Assembly (NCBI GenBank): GCA_940746715.1
Contig: CALNWN010000005.1
Coordinates: forward strand, 248,001-312,000
Source: an uncultured Paraburkholderia sp.
GTDB taxonomy: Bacteria > Pseudomonadota > Gammaproteobacteria > Burkholderiales > Burkholderiaceae
DNA length: 64,000 bases
Reading direction: 5' to 3'
In this document: one piece after another, positions 1-9,789 of the stretch
How the letters are laid out: each line of letters begins with the position of its first letter
Position numbering within the stretch: position 1 is the first letter of the stretch
Position numbers and translations under genes: made by a program
Notes under the pieces: model-generated
Told to the model about the DNA's origin: nothing
Seen by the model: only the letters and a program-made list of their open reading frames with translations
The model's database searches: none

Positions 1-272
1 TCGATACCTGAGAGATTGCGCTGCCGCGGCGAGGTTGACTCGTCGCGGTTAAACGCGCGCCCCTTCGGTGGGCAGCTTGCCGGGTCTGCGCAGCGCATGC
101 GGTGCAGACGGCTACTGCCGCTCTCCAGAGTGCGAAAAACGCGCCCGGGTGGTGCCTGAGTATTGCGTGGCGCGGGTTTTTCGACGCGTTCGGTCCTTTT
201 GCCTGAGAGTTTGCGGGTGTGCCCCTTCGGCGGCGCGGCCTGCGAATCCAGCGGCCAGCGCGCTCTCCCGAC
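1..272 (-). promoter_or_regulatory. Tandem glycine riboswitch (two aptamers)
   Basis: Read on the minus strand this stretch holds two copies of the glycine aptamer core. The upstream copy starts with GGGAGAG near 270-261, has CCGAAGGGGCA around 226-216 and ends with AAACUCUCAGGC near 203-192. The second copy starts with GGAGAG near 125-120, has CACCGAAGGGGC around 71-60 and ends with CUCUCAGGUAUCGA at the window edge. Tandem glycine riboswitches usually switch on gcvT and the glycine cleavage operon when glycine is abundant, so gcvT is expected just left of base 1; that gene is not visible. The 3' end of the second aptamer and the expression platform lie outside the window. Confidence 0.9.
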
Positions 273-312
273 GCGTGCGGCGAATGTACGCGAGGCCCGT
301 GGGCTTGTCAAA

Positions 313-635
313 TCAAGGGGGATTCGCGGCGAATCTGTCCTTGATGTGGGCCTTTGTCTGTCCCGCTGTTCGTCCGCGGACAGGCCGCCGCCGTGCTGCG
401 CGGCCATTTCGTGCGCTTCACGCCGAATCACCTCGAGCCGATGATGCAGCTCGCCGCCTTGCGGGGGCGGGTAATAGCCGAGGTTCACGCGATTGTCGAT
501 ACGGCGGCTCAGGTTGTCGATGCGGCCGTCGACCTGATGCAGCCGCTTGTCGGCGATCTGCTGCGGCGCGACCACGCAAGCCGCGAGGGAACTCAGCAAG
601 GCGCATGCGGCGAGCGCGCGGATGGTACGTGGCAT
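313..635 (-). pseudogene. Small lipoprotein, probable frameshift near the C terminus
   Basis: Starting at the ATG at 635, the protein opens with a lipoprotein signal peptide (MPRTIRALAACALLSSLAAC, lipobox LAAC), so it should be anchored in the outer membrane or periplasm. It continues with residues forming a short heptad-like stretch (QIADKRLHQVDGRIDNL) and a Tyr-Pro-Pro segment. The frame then runs on without a stop into the riboswitch. A one-base shift near 370 gives a sensible ending (IKDRFAANPP, stop at 313-315), so I infer a single-base deletion. The function is unknown. It lies upstream of, and on the same strand as, the glycine riboswitch. Without the shift it would simply be a longer, unrelated tail. 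Confidence 0.5.
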
Positions 636-816
636 GGACTCTCCGTCAAGTCGTTGTCGTTTTTGGGTGCTGCAGACGTAGCAACGGCTCATGGCCGAAT
701 CGCGCTGACCGCTGAAGGGCGCTGATTTGTAACGTTATATTGCTTTCGGCTTTGTCAGCTATCGGGCGGTTTGGCCAGCGCGCGATTGTTCCGCGCGCGC
801 CGGCGCTTACGGCAAC

Positions 817-1863
817 TTAGCGGATGCGTTCGAACGGAAGGCGCACGCCTTCGTCGGAGCTGCGCGCCGCGAGTTCGATGATCGTCATGACATCGACGGC
901 GTCTTGCGGCGTCACGGGGAACTTTGCACCGTGCTGGATCGCGTCGGCCAGAGCGATGTAGAAGTTCACATACTCGCCATTGCGTGTGGGCACTTCCCGC
1001 TCGATTTCGCGATCGCCGTCCAGCACGCGCAGCGTGCCTGCCGCGTTGCCCGCGGCAAAGCCGTCGTCGCCGGGACGCATGCCGGCTTTCAACTGGTCTT
1101 CCTGCGTGTCGAGTCCGTACTTCACGTAGCTGCCGCGCGTGCCGTGAATGGTGAAGCGCGGCGCGACGATCGCGGTCAGCGCGCTCGCGTGCAGCAGCAC
1201 TTCGAATTCGCCGTAGCCCAACTGGATGTGCACGTAGTCGGGCGCGCTCGCCTGATCGCGATGCGTGCGCACCGTCGCCGAGACGGTTTGCGGCACGCCG
1301 AACAGAGCGAGCGCCTGGTCGATCAGATGCGGTCCGAGGTCGAACAGCAAACCGCCGCCGCGCGAGGCTTCTTCGCGCCAACGCTGACGCACCTCGGGCC
1401 GGAAGCGGTCGAAATGCGATTCATAGTGCGTGACGCGCCCCAGCTCGCCGCTTGCGAGCAGGTCACGCACGGTCAGAAAGTCGCCGTCCCAGCGACGGTT
1501 GTGGAACGGCACGAGGAGCTTGCGCCGCGCGAGCGCGATGTTGGCGAGCGTGCGGGCGTCGGCGGTAAGCGTCACCGGCTTGTCGACCACGACGTGCTTG
1601 CCCGCTTCCAGCGTGCGGCGCGCGAGGTCGAAGTGCGTGTCGTTCGGCGTGGCGATTACGACGCAGTCGATCTCGTCGAGCGCGAGCAGTGCATCCAGGT
1701 CGGCGACGACTTTGGCGTGCGGATAGTCGGCGAGCGCAGCCTCCGGTTTACCCGTTGCGATGGCCGCGACGCTCGCCCGGCCGCAGTGCTCGATCACCGG
1801 CGCATGAAAGGTCGCGCCTGCGAACCCGTAACCCATCAATCCAATCTTCAGCGATGCGGACAT
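817..1863 (-). CDS. Gfo/Idh/MocA family NAD(P)-dependent oxidoreductase
   Basis: An intact protein of 348 residues, the usual length for the family. The start at 1863 places the Rossmann glycine motif (GLMGYGFAG) at residues 8-16; upstream in-frame codons look non-coding. A VVDKPVTL segment near residue 95 is the conserved EKP-type motif containing the catalytic lysine, followed by the C-terminal alpha/beta domain that binds the sugar or cyclitol substrate. Family members oxidise or reduce sugars, inositols or related hydroxy compounds using NAD(P). The substrate cannot be told from sequence. It stands alone, divergent from rep, with about 290 bp between the two start codons. It is one of the few undamaged genes at this end of the window. 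Confidence 0.85.
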   Translation of the reverse strand: MSASLKIGLMGYGFAGATFHAPVIEHCGRASVAAIATGKPEAALADYPHAKVVADLDALLALDEIDCVVIATPNDTHFDLARRTLEAGKHVVVDKPVTLTADARTLANIALARRKLLVPFHNRRWDGDFLTVRDLLASGELGRVTHYESHFDRFRPEVRQRWREEASRGGGLLFDLGPHLIDQALALFGVPQTVSATVRTHRDQASAPDYVHIQLGYGEFEVLLHASALTAIVAPRFTIHGTRGSYVKYGLDTQEDQLKAGMRPGDDGFAAGNAAGTLRVLDGDREIEREVPTRNGEYVNFYIALADAIQHGAKFPVTPQDAVDVMTIIELAARSSDEGVRLPFERIR

Positions 1864-2150
1864 GCGTGTCTTCCCGGAAAAACGGCGCGCCGCCTGGCCA
1901 CCGCGGCGGCGGCGCGTAACGCCGTTATTGTGGCATGGGGCGAAGCTGGCGTGCCTCGGCGGCGCGAAGCGGGTTTTGACCATGAGCCGCTGGTTGGACG
2001 CGTGAGCTGCGGGAAGCGCCGGCTGAATTTATCCGCGGATTTCATCCGTGTTAACATCGCTCCTCTCGCGCGGAACAGGGCGCCAGACGGGGCGCGCCAG
2101 ACCCTCTTTCCTCGCCGCCGCATTTCAACCGCAACACCCATCCACAGACG

Positions 2151-4251
2151 ATGTCCGCAGGCCTGAATCCCGCTCAAAGTGAAGCGGTCCGTTATCTTGA
2201 CGGGCCGTGTCTCTTGCTCGCCGGCGCGGGCAGCGGCAAGACGCGCGTGATCACGCAGAAAATCGCGCACCTGATCGAGGCGAAGGGCTTCGAGCCGCGC
2301 CATATCGCGGCTGTCACTTTCACGAACAAGGCCGCGGCCGAAATGCGCGAGCGCGTCGGCAAGCTGCTCGAAGGCAAAACGCTGACGACGCCCGGCAAGG
2401 AAGGCCGCAAGGTGCCCGTCAATCAGTTGACGGTGTGCACGTTCCACTCGCTCGGCGTGCAGATTTTGCGGCAGGAAGCGGAGCACGTCGGGCTGAAGCC
2501 GCAGTTCTCGATCATGGATTCCGACGACTGCTTCGGCATGATCCAGGAGCAGGTCGGATCGACGGATAAGGGCTTTATCCGCAAAATCCAGTCGATCATT
2601 TCGCTGCGGAAGAACGGCCTCATCATGCCGGAAGAGGCGATTGCCATTGCCGCGAACGAGGACGAGCACCAGGCCGCGATCGTCTATCGCAACTATGTGG
2701 CGACGCTGCATGCCTACCAGGCGGTGGATTTCGACGATCTGATCCGCCTGCCCGCCGAACTCTTCGCGAAGAACGAGCAGGTGCGCGACCGCTGGCAGAA
2801 CAAGCTGCGTTATCTCCTGATCGACGAGTATCAGGACACCAACGCGTGCCAGTACGAATTGCTGAAGCAGCTGGCCGGCCCGCGCGCCGCGTTCACGGCG
2901 ATGGGTGACGACGACTAGGCTATTTACGGCTGGCGCGGCGCGACGCTCGAAAATCTCGCGCAGCTCGGCAAGGACTTCCCGAAGCTGCACGTGATCAAAC
3001 TCGAGCAGAATTATCGTTCGACGGTGCGCATTCTCACGGCCGCGAACAATGTGATCGCCAACAACCCCCCGAAGCTCTTTGAAAAGAAGCTGTGGTCCGA
3101 GCACGGCATGGGCGATTCGATCACCGTGACCGCCTGCAACGACGAAGAGCACGAGGCGGAATCCGTCGTGTCCCGGCTGTCGGCGCACAAGTTCGAGCGA
3201 CGCGCGAACTTTCGCGATTACGCGATTCTCTATCGCGGCAACTTCCAGGCGCGCATTTTCGAGCAGGTGCTGCGCCGCGAGCGGATTCCCTATGTGCTGT
3301 CAGGCGGCCAGTCGTTCTTCGACAAAGCCTAGATCAAGGACATTTGCGCGTATTTGCGCCTGATCGCCAACGCGAACGACGACCCCGCCTTCATCCGCGC
3401 GATAACGACGCCGCGCCGCGGTGTGGGCAATACGACGCTCGAGGCGCTCGGTTCGTTCGCGGGCCAGGCGAAAGTGTCGCTGTTCGAGGCCGTGTATATG
3501 GGCGGCATCGAGGCGCGCCTGTCGCCGCGTCAGATCGAACCCATGCGCGCATTCTGCGACTTCATGCAGCGCCTCACCGACCGCGCCGAAAAAGACGCGG
3601 CCGGCACGCTGCTCGACGAGTTGATGGACGCGATCCACTACGAAGCGTATCTGTACGATGCATTCGACGAACGGCAGGCGCAGGCGAAGTGGCAGAACGT
3701 GCTGGAGTTCATCGAATGGTTCAAGCGTAAGGGCACGAAGGCCGAACCGGACGATGTGGCTGGGGCCGCGAACGGCGAGGCAACGGGTTATGACACGGCG
3801 GACGGTCTCGCCGATACCGGCGAACCTGCTCGGCCTGATCCAGACGGTCGCGCTCATGTCGATGCTAGAAGGCCGCGAAGAAGACCCGGACGCGGTGCGG
3901 CTTTCGACCGTGCACGCGTCGAAGGGTCTCGAATATCCGCATGTGTTTCTGGTCGGGGTCGAGGAAGGCATCATGCCGCATCGCGGCGGCGCGGACGACG
4001 AACCGATCGACGACGCGCGCATCGAGGAAGAGCGCCGTTTGATGTATGTGGCGATCACGCGTGCGCAGCGCAGCCTGCATCTGAACTGGTGCAAGAAGCG
4101 CAAGCGCGCACGGGAGACGGTGGTGTGCGAGCCTTCGCGGTTCATCCCCGAAATGCTGCTCGACGATGCGCCGCCGCCCACGGCTGATGAGGCGCCGATG
4201 TCGCCCAAAGACCGGCTTGCGAGTTTGAAGGCGTTGTTGCAGAAGGCTTGA
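2151..4251 (+). pseudogene. rep: ATP-dependent DNA helicase Rep, inactivated
   Basis: UvrD/Rep-family superfamily 1 helicase of about 700 residues. The N terminus has the Q motif (LNPAQSEAV) and Walker A (AGAGSGKT, about residues 25-32). Domain 1B, 2A and 2B segments follow, and the C-terminal motifs are present (VHASKGLEYPHVF, YVAITRAQ). Three lesions break it. A TAG at 2916-2918 replaces Gln in the helicase II motif GDDDQAIYGWRGA. A second TAG at 3330-3332 replaces the Glu of FFDKAEIKD. A frameshift near 3820 shifts the frame before LLGLIQTVALMSM. The rest of the sequence still reads as Rep, so decay is recent. Rep removes roadblocks ahead of replication forks and is dispensable in many bacteria. 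Confidence 0.93.
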
Positions 4252-4267
4252 GGGTGGGGCACGAAAA

Positions 4268-4300
4268 AATCCCTGCCCGCGTGGCCGCGGTGCAGGGATT
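4268..4300 (-). terminator. Rho-independent terminator of the cytochrome c gene
   Basis: AATCCCTGC and GCAGGGATT form a perfect 9-bp stem around a GC-rich loop. On the minus strand the stem is followed by a run of six T (bases 4269-4264 region reads as A on the plus strand). It lies about 60 bp past the stop of the minus-strand cytochrome gene and shortly after the end of rep, so it may also stop transcripts coming the other way, less efficiently. Confidence 0.8.
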
Positions 4301-4361
4301 CCGGTGTCGTGTGGCGCAAGGCCGCGAATGTTCGCGCTGCGCCGTGTGATACAAGGGTGCG

Positions 4362-5279
4362 TTATTTAACCGCGCTGACCATGTAATCGACGGCGGCCTT
4401 CACGTCCGCATCCGACGCGTTCGAGCCGCCTTTGGGCGGCATCGCGCCCTTGCCGTGTAGCGCGTAGTTGTAGACGGTGTCCATCGGCTCCTTCAGGCGC
4501 GGCGCCCAGGCTTCCTTGTCGCCGAACTTGGGCGCGTTCAGCACACCGGCTGCGTGACACGCCTGGCAAACCTGCTGATACAAAGCCTTGCTCGCTTGCG
4601 ATGCATCGGCGCTTTGGGTCGCCCCCGACGCCGGCGCGGCGGCTTGCGGAACGCTTGCCATGGCGGCTATCGCTGCGGTGGCTTGAGCCGCGCCCGCATC
4701 GGACGCGCCGCCTGCCGCTGCCGTTGCAGTTGCCGCGGACGCTCCGGCCGCGCCGGACGCCGCAGCCGTGCCCGATGCCGGTTGCGCCGGTTCCGGGAAG
4801 CTCGCGCCCGAGTTGTTTGCCATGTAGGCCACCGCGCGGGCGATTTCGAAGTCGCTGTAATCGTCGGGGCTCGTGCCGCCGCGCGGGGGCATTGCGCCTT
4901 TGCCGGTCAGCGCGGTGTGCAGCAAGGTGTCGAAGCCTTGCGAGATGCGCGGCGCCCAGTCGGCGGTATTGGTGAATTTCGGCGCGCCTGCTGCGCCCGA
5001 CGCGTGACAGGCCGAGCACACCGCCTTGTAGACTTCCTCGCCGGTCTTGTAGACGCGCGGCGCGTTGGCGTCGCGAATCTCGACCTGGGCGATGGGCTTG
5101 ATGCGGGAAGTGACTTCGGCTTCGGAGAGACTGTCGGTGCCGGCGCCGGTGCGCGTCGAATTGTCGACGTAATAAGCCAGCAGAACGATGATGACGATCG
5201 GCACAGCAAACCCGGCGATGACCGCGGCGATGAGCTGTCCTGGGGTTTTGATCGGGGCTCCGTGTGGTGCTTCGCTCAT
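4362..5279 (-). CDS. Membrane-anchored di-haem cytochrome c (cytochrome c5 type)
   Basis: Intact protein of 305 residues from the ATG at 5279, chosen because GGAGACGAG lies just upstream and residues MSEAPHGAPIKTP precede a clean membrane anchor. One transmembrane helix (residues about 16-38, IAAVIAGFAVPIVIIVLLAYY) is followed by two class I cytochrome c domains. Each has a haem motif (CSACH near residue 88 and CQACH near residue 230) and a later axial methionine in a GKGAMPPRGG or GKGAMPPKGG loop. An Ala-rich linker joins the domains. It should carry electrons on the periplasmic face of the inner membrane. An upstream in-frame ATG at 5348 would add 23 residues. Confidence 0.88.
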   Translation of the reverse strand: MSEAPHGAPIKTPGQLIAAVIAGFAVPIVIIVLLAYYVDNSTRTGAGTDSLSEAEVTSRIKPIAQVEIRDANAPRVYKTGEEVYKAVCSACHASGAAGAPKFTNTADWAPRISQGFDTLLHTALTGKGAMPPRGGTSPDDYSDFEIARAVAYMANNSGASFPEPAQPASGTAAASGAAGASAATATAAAGGASDAGAAQATAAIAAMASVPQAAAPASGATQSADASQASKALYQQVCQACHAAGVLNAPKFGDKEAWAPRLKEPMDTVYNYALHGKGAMPPKGGSNASDADVKAAVDYMVSAVK

Positions 5280-5608
5280 GCTTGTCTCGTCTCCGTGGGT
5301 ATGTGGGCGGTACAGCGCGACGGCAACTTCTTGTTCTTTATCAGCCACGGACGATTATAGACGCAAGCTTTCGAAGGCGGCGAGAGGCGCGGCGAGCTGT
5401 TCAGCAGGCGTTTACCCGCATCGTGCGAAGTGGCGCAGACTGGCGGGAAAGCGGGGCGAGCTGTCTGCAAAGCCCGGAGAAAGGCCTTGAAGGCCGTCCG
5501 GTGGACGCTGTGGCCGAAACCGGGTATGCTTTCGGTTTCGCTTTGGCGCCGCTTTTATTCTGATTGCCGCGCTCGAGTGTCTCCGCTTCAGTGATTGTTG
5601 TTGTCTAA
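5280..5608. other. Intergenic stretch before tRNA-Arg
   Basis: About 330 bp between the cytochrome c start and the tRNA. It should contain the divergent promoters of both. I see no convincing open reading frame, repeat or RNA element. Confidence 0.4.
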
Positions 5609-5684
5609 GCGCCCGTAGCTCAATGGATAGAGTACTGCCCTCCGAAGGCAGGGGTTGCTGGTTCGATCCCAGCCGGGCGCGCCA
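5609..5684 (+). tRNA. tRNA-Arg (anticodon CCG)
   Basis: A complete cloverleaf. The acceptor stem GCGCCCG (5609-5615) pairs with CGGGCGC (5674-5680). The D arm begins TAGCTCAATGG. The anticodon stem CTGCC/GGCAG encloses the loop CTCCGAA with anticodon CCG at 5642-5644, and the T arm is GGTTCGATCC. The discriminator G and a genomically encoded CCA follow at 5681-5684. It reads the CGG arginine codon. No integrase or att-like duplication flanks it. Confidence 0.96.
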
Positions 5685-5699
5685 ACTTCGCGGATCATC

Positions 5700-5735
5700 A
5701 AGGGTTTAGGCCACATCGCCTAAGCCCTTTTTATT
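5700..5735 (+). terminator. Terminator after tRNA-Arg
   Basis: AGGGTTTAGGC and GCCTAAGCCCT form a 10-11 bp stem with one G-T pair around a six-base loop, followed by TTTTT. It lies 16 bp after the tRNA. Confidence 0.85.
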
Positions 5736-5825
5736 TCCCCCAGTACTTCACCACACCTCATCCGCTTTAACCCCTTTAACCCCCGCAAGCTTGTTGCAAG
5801 CCCCCACACCCGCTAGAATCCCCCG

Positions 5826-5945
5826 GTCACTGGGGAGTAGCCTTCCTTCGCGCATCGCGTGAAGGAGAGCGCGCAACATACTTGGCCTGCGGGTCATGGC
5901 GCGTTCGGCCGGTCGGCTTGGCGAGACCATTGGCGCACAGCTTCG
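5826..5945 (+). promoter_or_regulatory. yybP-ykoY (manganese) riboswitch
   Basis: The conserved landmarks occur in order. GGGGAGTAGCC is at about 5832-5842, followed by a stable hairpin (CCTTCGCGCATCGCGTGAAGG). GCAACATACTTGGCC is at about 5873-5887, and a GAGACCATTGGC segment at about 5922-5933 closes the aptamer. This class senses Mn2+ and commonly turns on Mn2+ or other cation exporters. The next gene is a cation antiporter starting about 160 bp further on, leaving room for an expression platform. The aptamer itself looks intact although its target gene is broken. Confidence 0.85.
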
Positions 5946-6100
5946 TTCTGGTCGGACGGGTAGCGGTGCGTCATGGTTCGTCTTACGTCCGACCTGGGAG
6001 CCGCTGTGAAACCTCAAGCTGTCGAAACCCGGTTTCCCTTCCCCAGCCTCTCGCGCACTTTTCCCCGCCGCGCATTTTCCGTCGATGTACGGAGCCGCGC

Positions 6101-7105
6101 ATGACCGGTCTTCTCCTCGAACTGGCCGCCATGCTCGTCGTCATTCTCGTGGCGGCGGAGCTTTTCACCAACGCGCTCGAACATCTCGGCGAGCGGCTCA
6201 AGATCTCCGAAGGCGTCACCGGTTCGCTGTTTGCGGCGGTCGGCACGGCGTTGCCGGAGACGCTGGTGCCGCTGATCGCGATCGTCGGCGGGACGGCCGA
6301 CCATGCCGCCAATGAGGAAATCGGCGTCGGTGCCATCCTCGGTGCGCCGTTGATGCTTTCCACGCTGTCCACCTTTTTGATGACGCTCGCGGTGCTGCGC
6401 TCGCGCGGCCTGGCCGGACGCGTCAGGCCGGAACGCTCCGGCTTCACGCGCGATCTCAACTATTTCCTGTTCGCCTTTCTCCTGGCCGCCGCCATGTATG
6501 TGCCGCACGAACAGCGAATCGTCCGTGCGCTCTTCAGCGTGGCGCTCGTCGGCGTGTATGTCGCATGTGGTGGCGACGTTTCGCGCGTCGAACGATCTCG
6601 TCGATGCCGGTCACGGCACCGAGGCGCCCGGCAAGATGATGCTCGCGCGCCTCGGCGTGTCGACCAACCTCGCGACCATCGCGGTCCAGCTGCTGCTCGC
6701 GGTTGCCTTGCTGGTGTGGGGCGCGGAAGGCTTCATCCACGGCGTGCGGGGCGTGTCGGAGGTGCTCGGCGTGTCGCCGCTGCTCCTGTCCTTGCTGATC
6801 ATTCCCATCGCGACCGAATTGCCGGAGAAGGTCAACAGCATCCTGTGGATTCGCCGCGGCAAAGACACGCTCGCGTTCGGCAACATCACCGGCGCGATGG
6901 TGTTTCAGGGCACCTTGCTGCCCGCTATCGGCATTCTGCTGACGCCGTGGACGCCGCGCATCGAGGTCGTGACCGGTATCGTCATCACACTGGCCGCGAC
7001 GGCGTGGCTGCGGCTCAACGCGCGCGAGCGGGGCGCGCCGGTGTGGGCGCTGCTGGTTGCGGCGCGCTTTACGCGACTTATCTGGCGATCACGTTGAGTC
7101 GCTGA
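6101..7105 (+). pseudogene. Sodium/calcium exchanger family (YrbG/CaCA) antiporter, frameshifted
   Basis: A polytopic inner-membrane cation:proton or cation:cation antiporter with two homologous halves. The first half holds the family motif GTALPETLVPL (near residue 45) and the second IATELPEKVNS. Start chosen at 6101 because the protein begins directly with a membrane helix (LLLELAAMLVVILVAAELF). Two shifts break it. One lies near 6560 (frame changes before VVATFRASNDLVDAGHG). The other lies near 7058, after which the normal ending ALYATYLAITLSR is in another frame. The Mn2+ riboswitch upstream suggests the ancestral substrate was manganese or calcium; that is inference from context. Confidence 0.85.
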
Positions 7106-7278
7106 CCACCGCTCAATGGGCGCGCCGAGTGGCGACAGCGGCCGTGCGCTGCACCGTTCCGGCGCGTCGTCCTCGTGCCAGCGCCACACCAGCGCCGTGC
7201 TTCGTCGTGCGTCTTGTCCGGCGGATGACCTTCGGCCAGGCCAGGCGGCGCTTCTGGCGACGAACTCGCGAGCCTCAG

Positions 7279-8082
7279 TCAGGCTGCCGCGGCAGCGCGC
7301 TCTTTCTCGTACTTGATGAGCTTCAATACGCGCGAATTCGCGAAAAAGCGGATGTAGTTCGCCGTCGAATAGAAGATGTCCGTCTGCCATTCGCCGCAGA
7401 GCAGATCCTTCCCAGTAGGATCGTCCGCCGGTTGTACGATAGTGTCGGCCATAATGCGGTTAATGCCGGATACGTTCGGGCCGGACTCGTGCCACAGCGC
7501 GCTGTTCATGATCACGAAGTCGCCCGGACTCAACTCGGGCGTGATCTTCGGCCACTCGAAATCGAAACTGTCGGGATTGATTTCGCCGGCGTCGCCGAGC
7601 ACACCCAGCTTGTGCGAACCTGCGTAAAAGGTCATGCCGCCGTTGTCCGCGTTCACCTCGCTAAGCGGCACGAACAGGCTGCACTTATTCAGGTTGCCGA
7701 GGTGATAGCAGCTGTCCTGATGCAGGAACACCTTGTTCGGACTGAACTTATCCTTTATCACGAAGCGGTGGTTGTACAGCGCCACGTGCTCGCCGAAGAT
7801 CTGCTTACAGACCTTGGCGAAAGCAGGCTCCTTGTACATGACGGCTAGCTTCGGCGGCAACTGCTCCGTGAGCGAAACAGGATTTGCCTTGTTCACGGCG
7901 CGGCTTTCGGCGAGCTGTGCATCATAGAAAGTCTGCCATTCGCCTTGCCATTCCTGCACCACGGCTGGCGCAATCGCATTGCGCATCACGAATACGCCGG
8001 TCTCTTTGAATACGTCGGGATTAAACGTATCGGAAGCGATCTGATCGACGACCGCCTCGACGGATGCCAGAGTCTTTTTCAT
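7279..8082 (-). CDS. Phytanoyl-CoA dioxygenase (PhyH) family oxygenase
   Basis: Intact, 267 residues. The Fe(II)/2-oxoglutarate facial triad is recognisable: HQD in VFLHQDSCYH (near residue 121) and a distal His in NSALWHESGPN (near residue 196), with the jelly-roll fold between. PhyH enzymes hydroxylate small molecules or carrier-bound acyl or sugar groups in the cytoplasm. It is the last gene of the minus-strand glycosylation island, 9 bp after the methyltransferase, so I infer it tailors the flagellin glycan or its acyl decoration. It ends with an Ala-rich tail. The exact substrate is unknown. Confidence 0.8.
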   Translation of the reverse strand: MKKTLASVEAVVDQIASDTFNPDVFKETGVFVMRNAIAPAVVQEWQGEWQTFYDAQLAESRAVNKANPVSLTEQLPPKLAVMYKEPAFAKVCKQIFGEHVALYNHRFVIKDKFSPNKVFLHQDSCYHLGNLNKCSLFVPLSEVNADNGGMTFYAGSHKLGVLGDAGEINPDSFDFEWPKITPELSPGDFVIMNSALWHESGPNVSGINRIMADTIVQPADDPTGKDLLCGEWQTDIFYSTANYIRFFANSRVLKLIKYEKERAAAAA

Positions 8083-8091
8083 GTCAGAACT

Positions 8092-8670
8092 TTAGATGAA
8101 CCGGAACGTCAGTTCGTTATCCTGTGTGTTTTTGAATTTATTGCACTTCGCCAGCACGTTGTACTTCAACGGAAAAAGTTCTCGCCCCGGCGATTCGAGA
8201 ATGTCTATTTCCACAATATCGAAGTCGTGCAGCAGAACGTTCCAGCCGTGCTCCGTAATGCGCCAGCAATCCGGCGACGGTCCATGAATACGCCAGTTCA
8301 ACGGCGCGGAAATCATCAGGTGGCCTTCGTGCCTGAGAATGCGACGAATCTCTTTAACGGTGTCGAATGGATTGAGCGTGTGTTCGATCACATCCATGCA
8401 CACCACCACGTCGTACGCGCTTTCTGGAATCGCCGCGTTGACCTTGGTGATGTCGCCGACGATTGTCGGCTTGTAGGTGTCGACTACGTCGAAGGTATCA
8501 ACGCTAAAATTCGTGAAGCACTGGCGCACCAGTGAGAGGTCCTGCGGGCCGACTTCGAGTAGTCTGCCTGTCTCTTCGGAAAGCCGGTCCGCAGTGCGCC
8601 GCACGAAGGCATCCATGTGTTCGCGCGTGAGCGGGAACGTGTCGTTGTCGAACTTTGATGGCGTCGCCAT
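8092..8670 (-). CDS. Class I SAM-dependent methyltransferase
   Basis: Intact, 192 residues, the size of a single Rossmann methyltransferase domain. The SAM-binding motif I (LLEVGPQDLS) is near residue 37, followed by the acidic residue of motif II (DTFDVVDTYKP). YDVVVCMDVIEHTLNPF near residue 85 is the typical methyltransf_11/23 motif. It ends 10 bp before the PhyH gene and begins 25 bp after the Rieske gene, in the same operon. A plausible role is O- or N-methylation of the flagellin sugar. The base composition is slightly less GC-rich than neighbouring housekeeping genes, as is common for surface-glycan loci. Confidence 0.82.
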   Translation of the reverse strand: MATPSKFDNDTFPLTREHMDAFVRRTADRLSEETGRLLEVGPQDLSLVRQCFTNFSVDTFDVVDTYKPTIVGDITKVNAAIPESAYDVVVCMDVIEHTLNPFDTVKEIRRILRHEGHLMISAPLNWRIHGPSPDCWRITEHGWNVLLHDFDIVEIDILESPGRELFPLKYNVLAKCNKFKNTQDNELTFRFI

Positions 8671-8694
8671 GGTGAACTCTCGCTGGTATAGGCT

Positions 8695-9788
8695 TCAATC
8701 GACAGTGCGCGCCGTGTAAGGCGAAGCGTCTTCTTCGATCGATGTTTGAATCTGGTGCAATACGGCAACACGCGCCTCGCTCACAGCCCGGCACGATTGC
8801 CTGAAATGATCGAGCTTCGCCTCCGCATCGGATGGAAAGCGAAGCGCCTTGCTCGACCAGCTTTCCTTGGGAAGCAGCTTGCAGACTTCGTGGTCTTCCT
8901 GGAACACCTGTCGGTTCATCCGGATAGTGGATTCGAAGAACGAGCCGAGCATCTGCGCGGCATTCGCATTCACGGTAGGGGACGCATACAGACGGCTCGT
9001 GAAGTGCGTCCGGTTCGCGCCATTGCAGGACGGGAAGAAGTTCTGCAACGAATACGAGTAGCCGTACGTCGAGGAAATCATCGTGAACGGGAAGATATAC
9101 ACGCTCATATATCCCTCGTACTGGTAGTCGATGTTAAACAGCTTGCGCAGGCGGCCCAATTGGCTAGCCGCGCGCGAATTGCCGAGCGGCGCGTACCAGA
9201 TCGAGTTCGCGCCGTCGAACACGTTTTCGCCGTCGGCAAGCTGCAATGTGGCAAGCGTTTCCGTGTGCACGGCATCAATGTGATACGGCTCGAGCGCGTT
9301 CTCGACCGCGAGCGGCCAATAGCACTCGTAGTCGTAACGGTTCAGGTCCACGCGGCGATCCACATTGAACGAAATGTTCTCGAGAATTTCGGCCGTTTTC
9401 CCCAACTGTTCGTACAAGCCCATGCGCGGGCTGACGGCGAAGAACACGAAATCGCCGCACCACTCTCTACCTTTAAAGTCCTGAAGCGTGCCCGGTCGAT
9501 GTCGCACGCCTTGAAGCGTTGCCTTTGCGGCACGATGACGCTGCCGTTCCTATAGGTCCAGCCGTGGTAGCCGCAAGTGGCCGGGCGATTGCCGTGCGCG
9601 TCCGTGTAGATCCGCGCGCCGCGGTGAGGACAGATATTGTCGAACGCGACGAGTTCGCCGCTATCGTTGAAGATCACGACTTCGCCGGACACGCCGTCGA
9701 ATTTGATGAAATCGCCGTCATTGGCAAGCTCGCGGCGATGACAGGCCAGATGCCAGTATTCATCGAACAGGAGCCGGTCCAGTGTCAT
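8695..9788 (-). pseudogene. Rieske [2Fe-2S] ring-hydroxylating-type oxygenase, frameshifted
   Basis: The start at 9788 gives MTLDRLLFDEYWHLACHRRELA. The Rieske cluster ligands are CPHRGA (near residue 54) and CGYHGW (near residue 72). The C-terminal catalytic domain has ENALEPYHIDAVHTET, which carries the mononuclear-iron histidines. A single-base shift near 9490 separates the two domains: the Rieske part runs in one frame and the catalytic part, from TLQDFKGREWCGDF onward, in another. Total length would be about 364 residues, normal for the alpha-subunit family. Such enzymes need a reductase partner, none of which is nearby. It starts 1 bp after the acetyltransferase stop. Confidence 0.85.
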
Positions 9789-9789
9789 C

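Noticed and set aside
5609..7279. A tRNA-associated genomic island
   Set aside because: There is no integrase and no repeated tRNA 3' end downstream; the following genes are ordinary for the genus.
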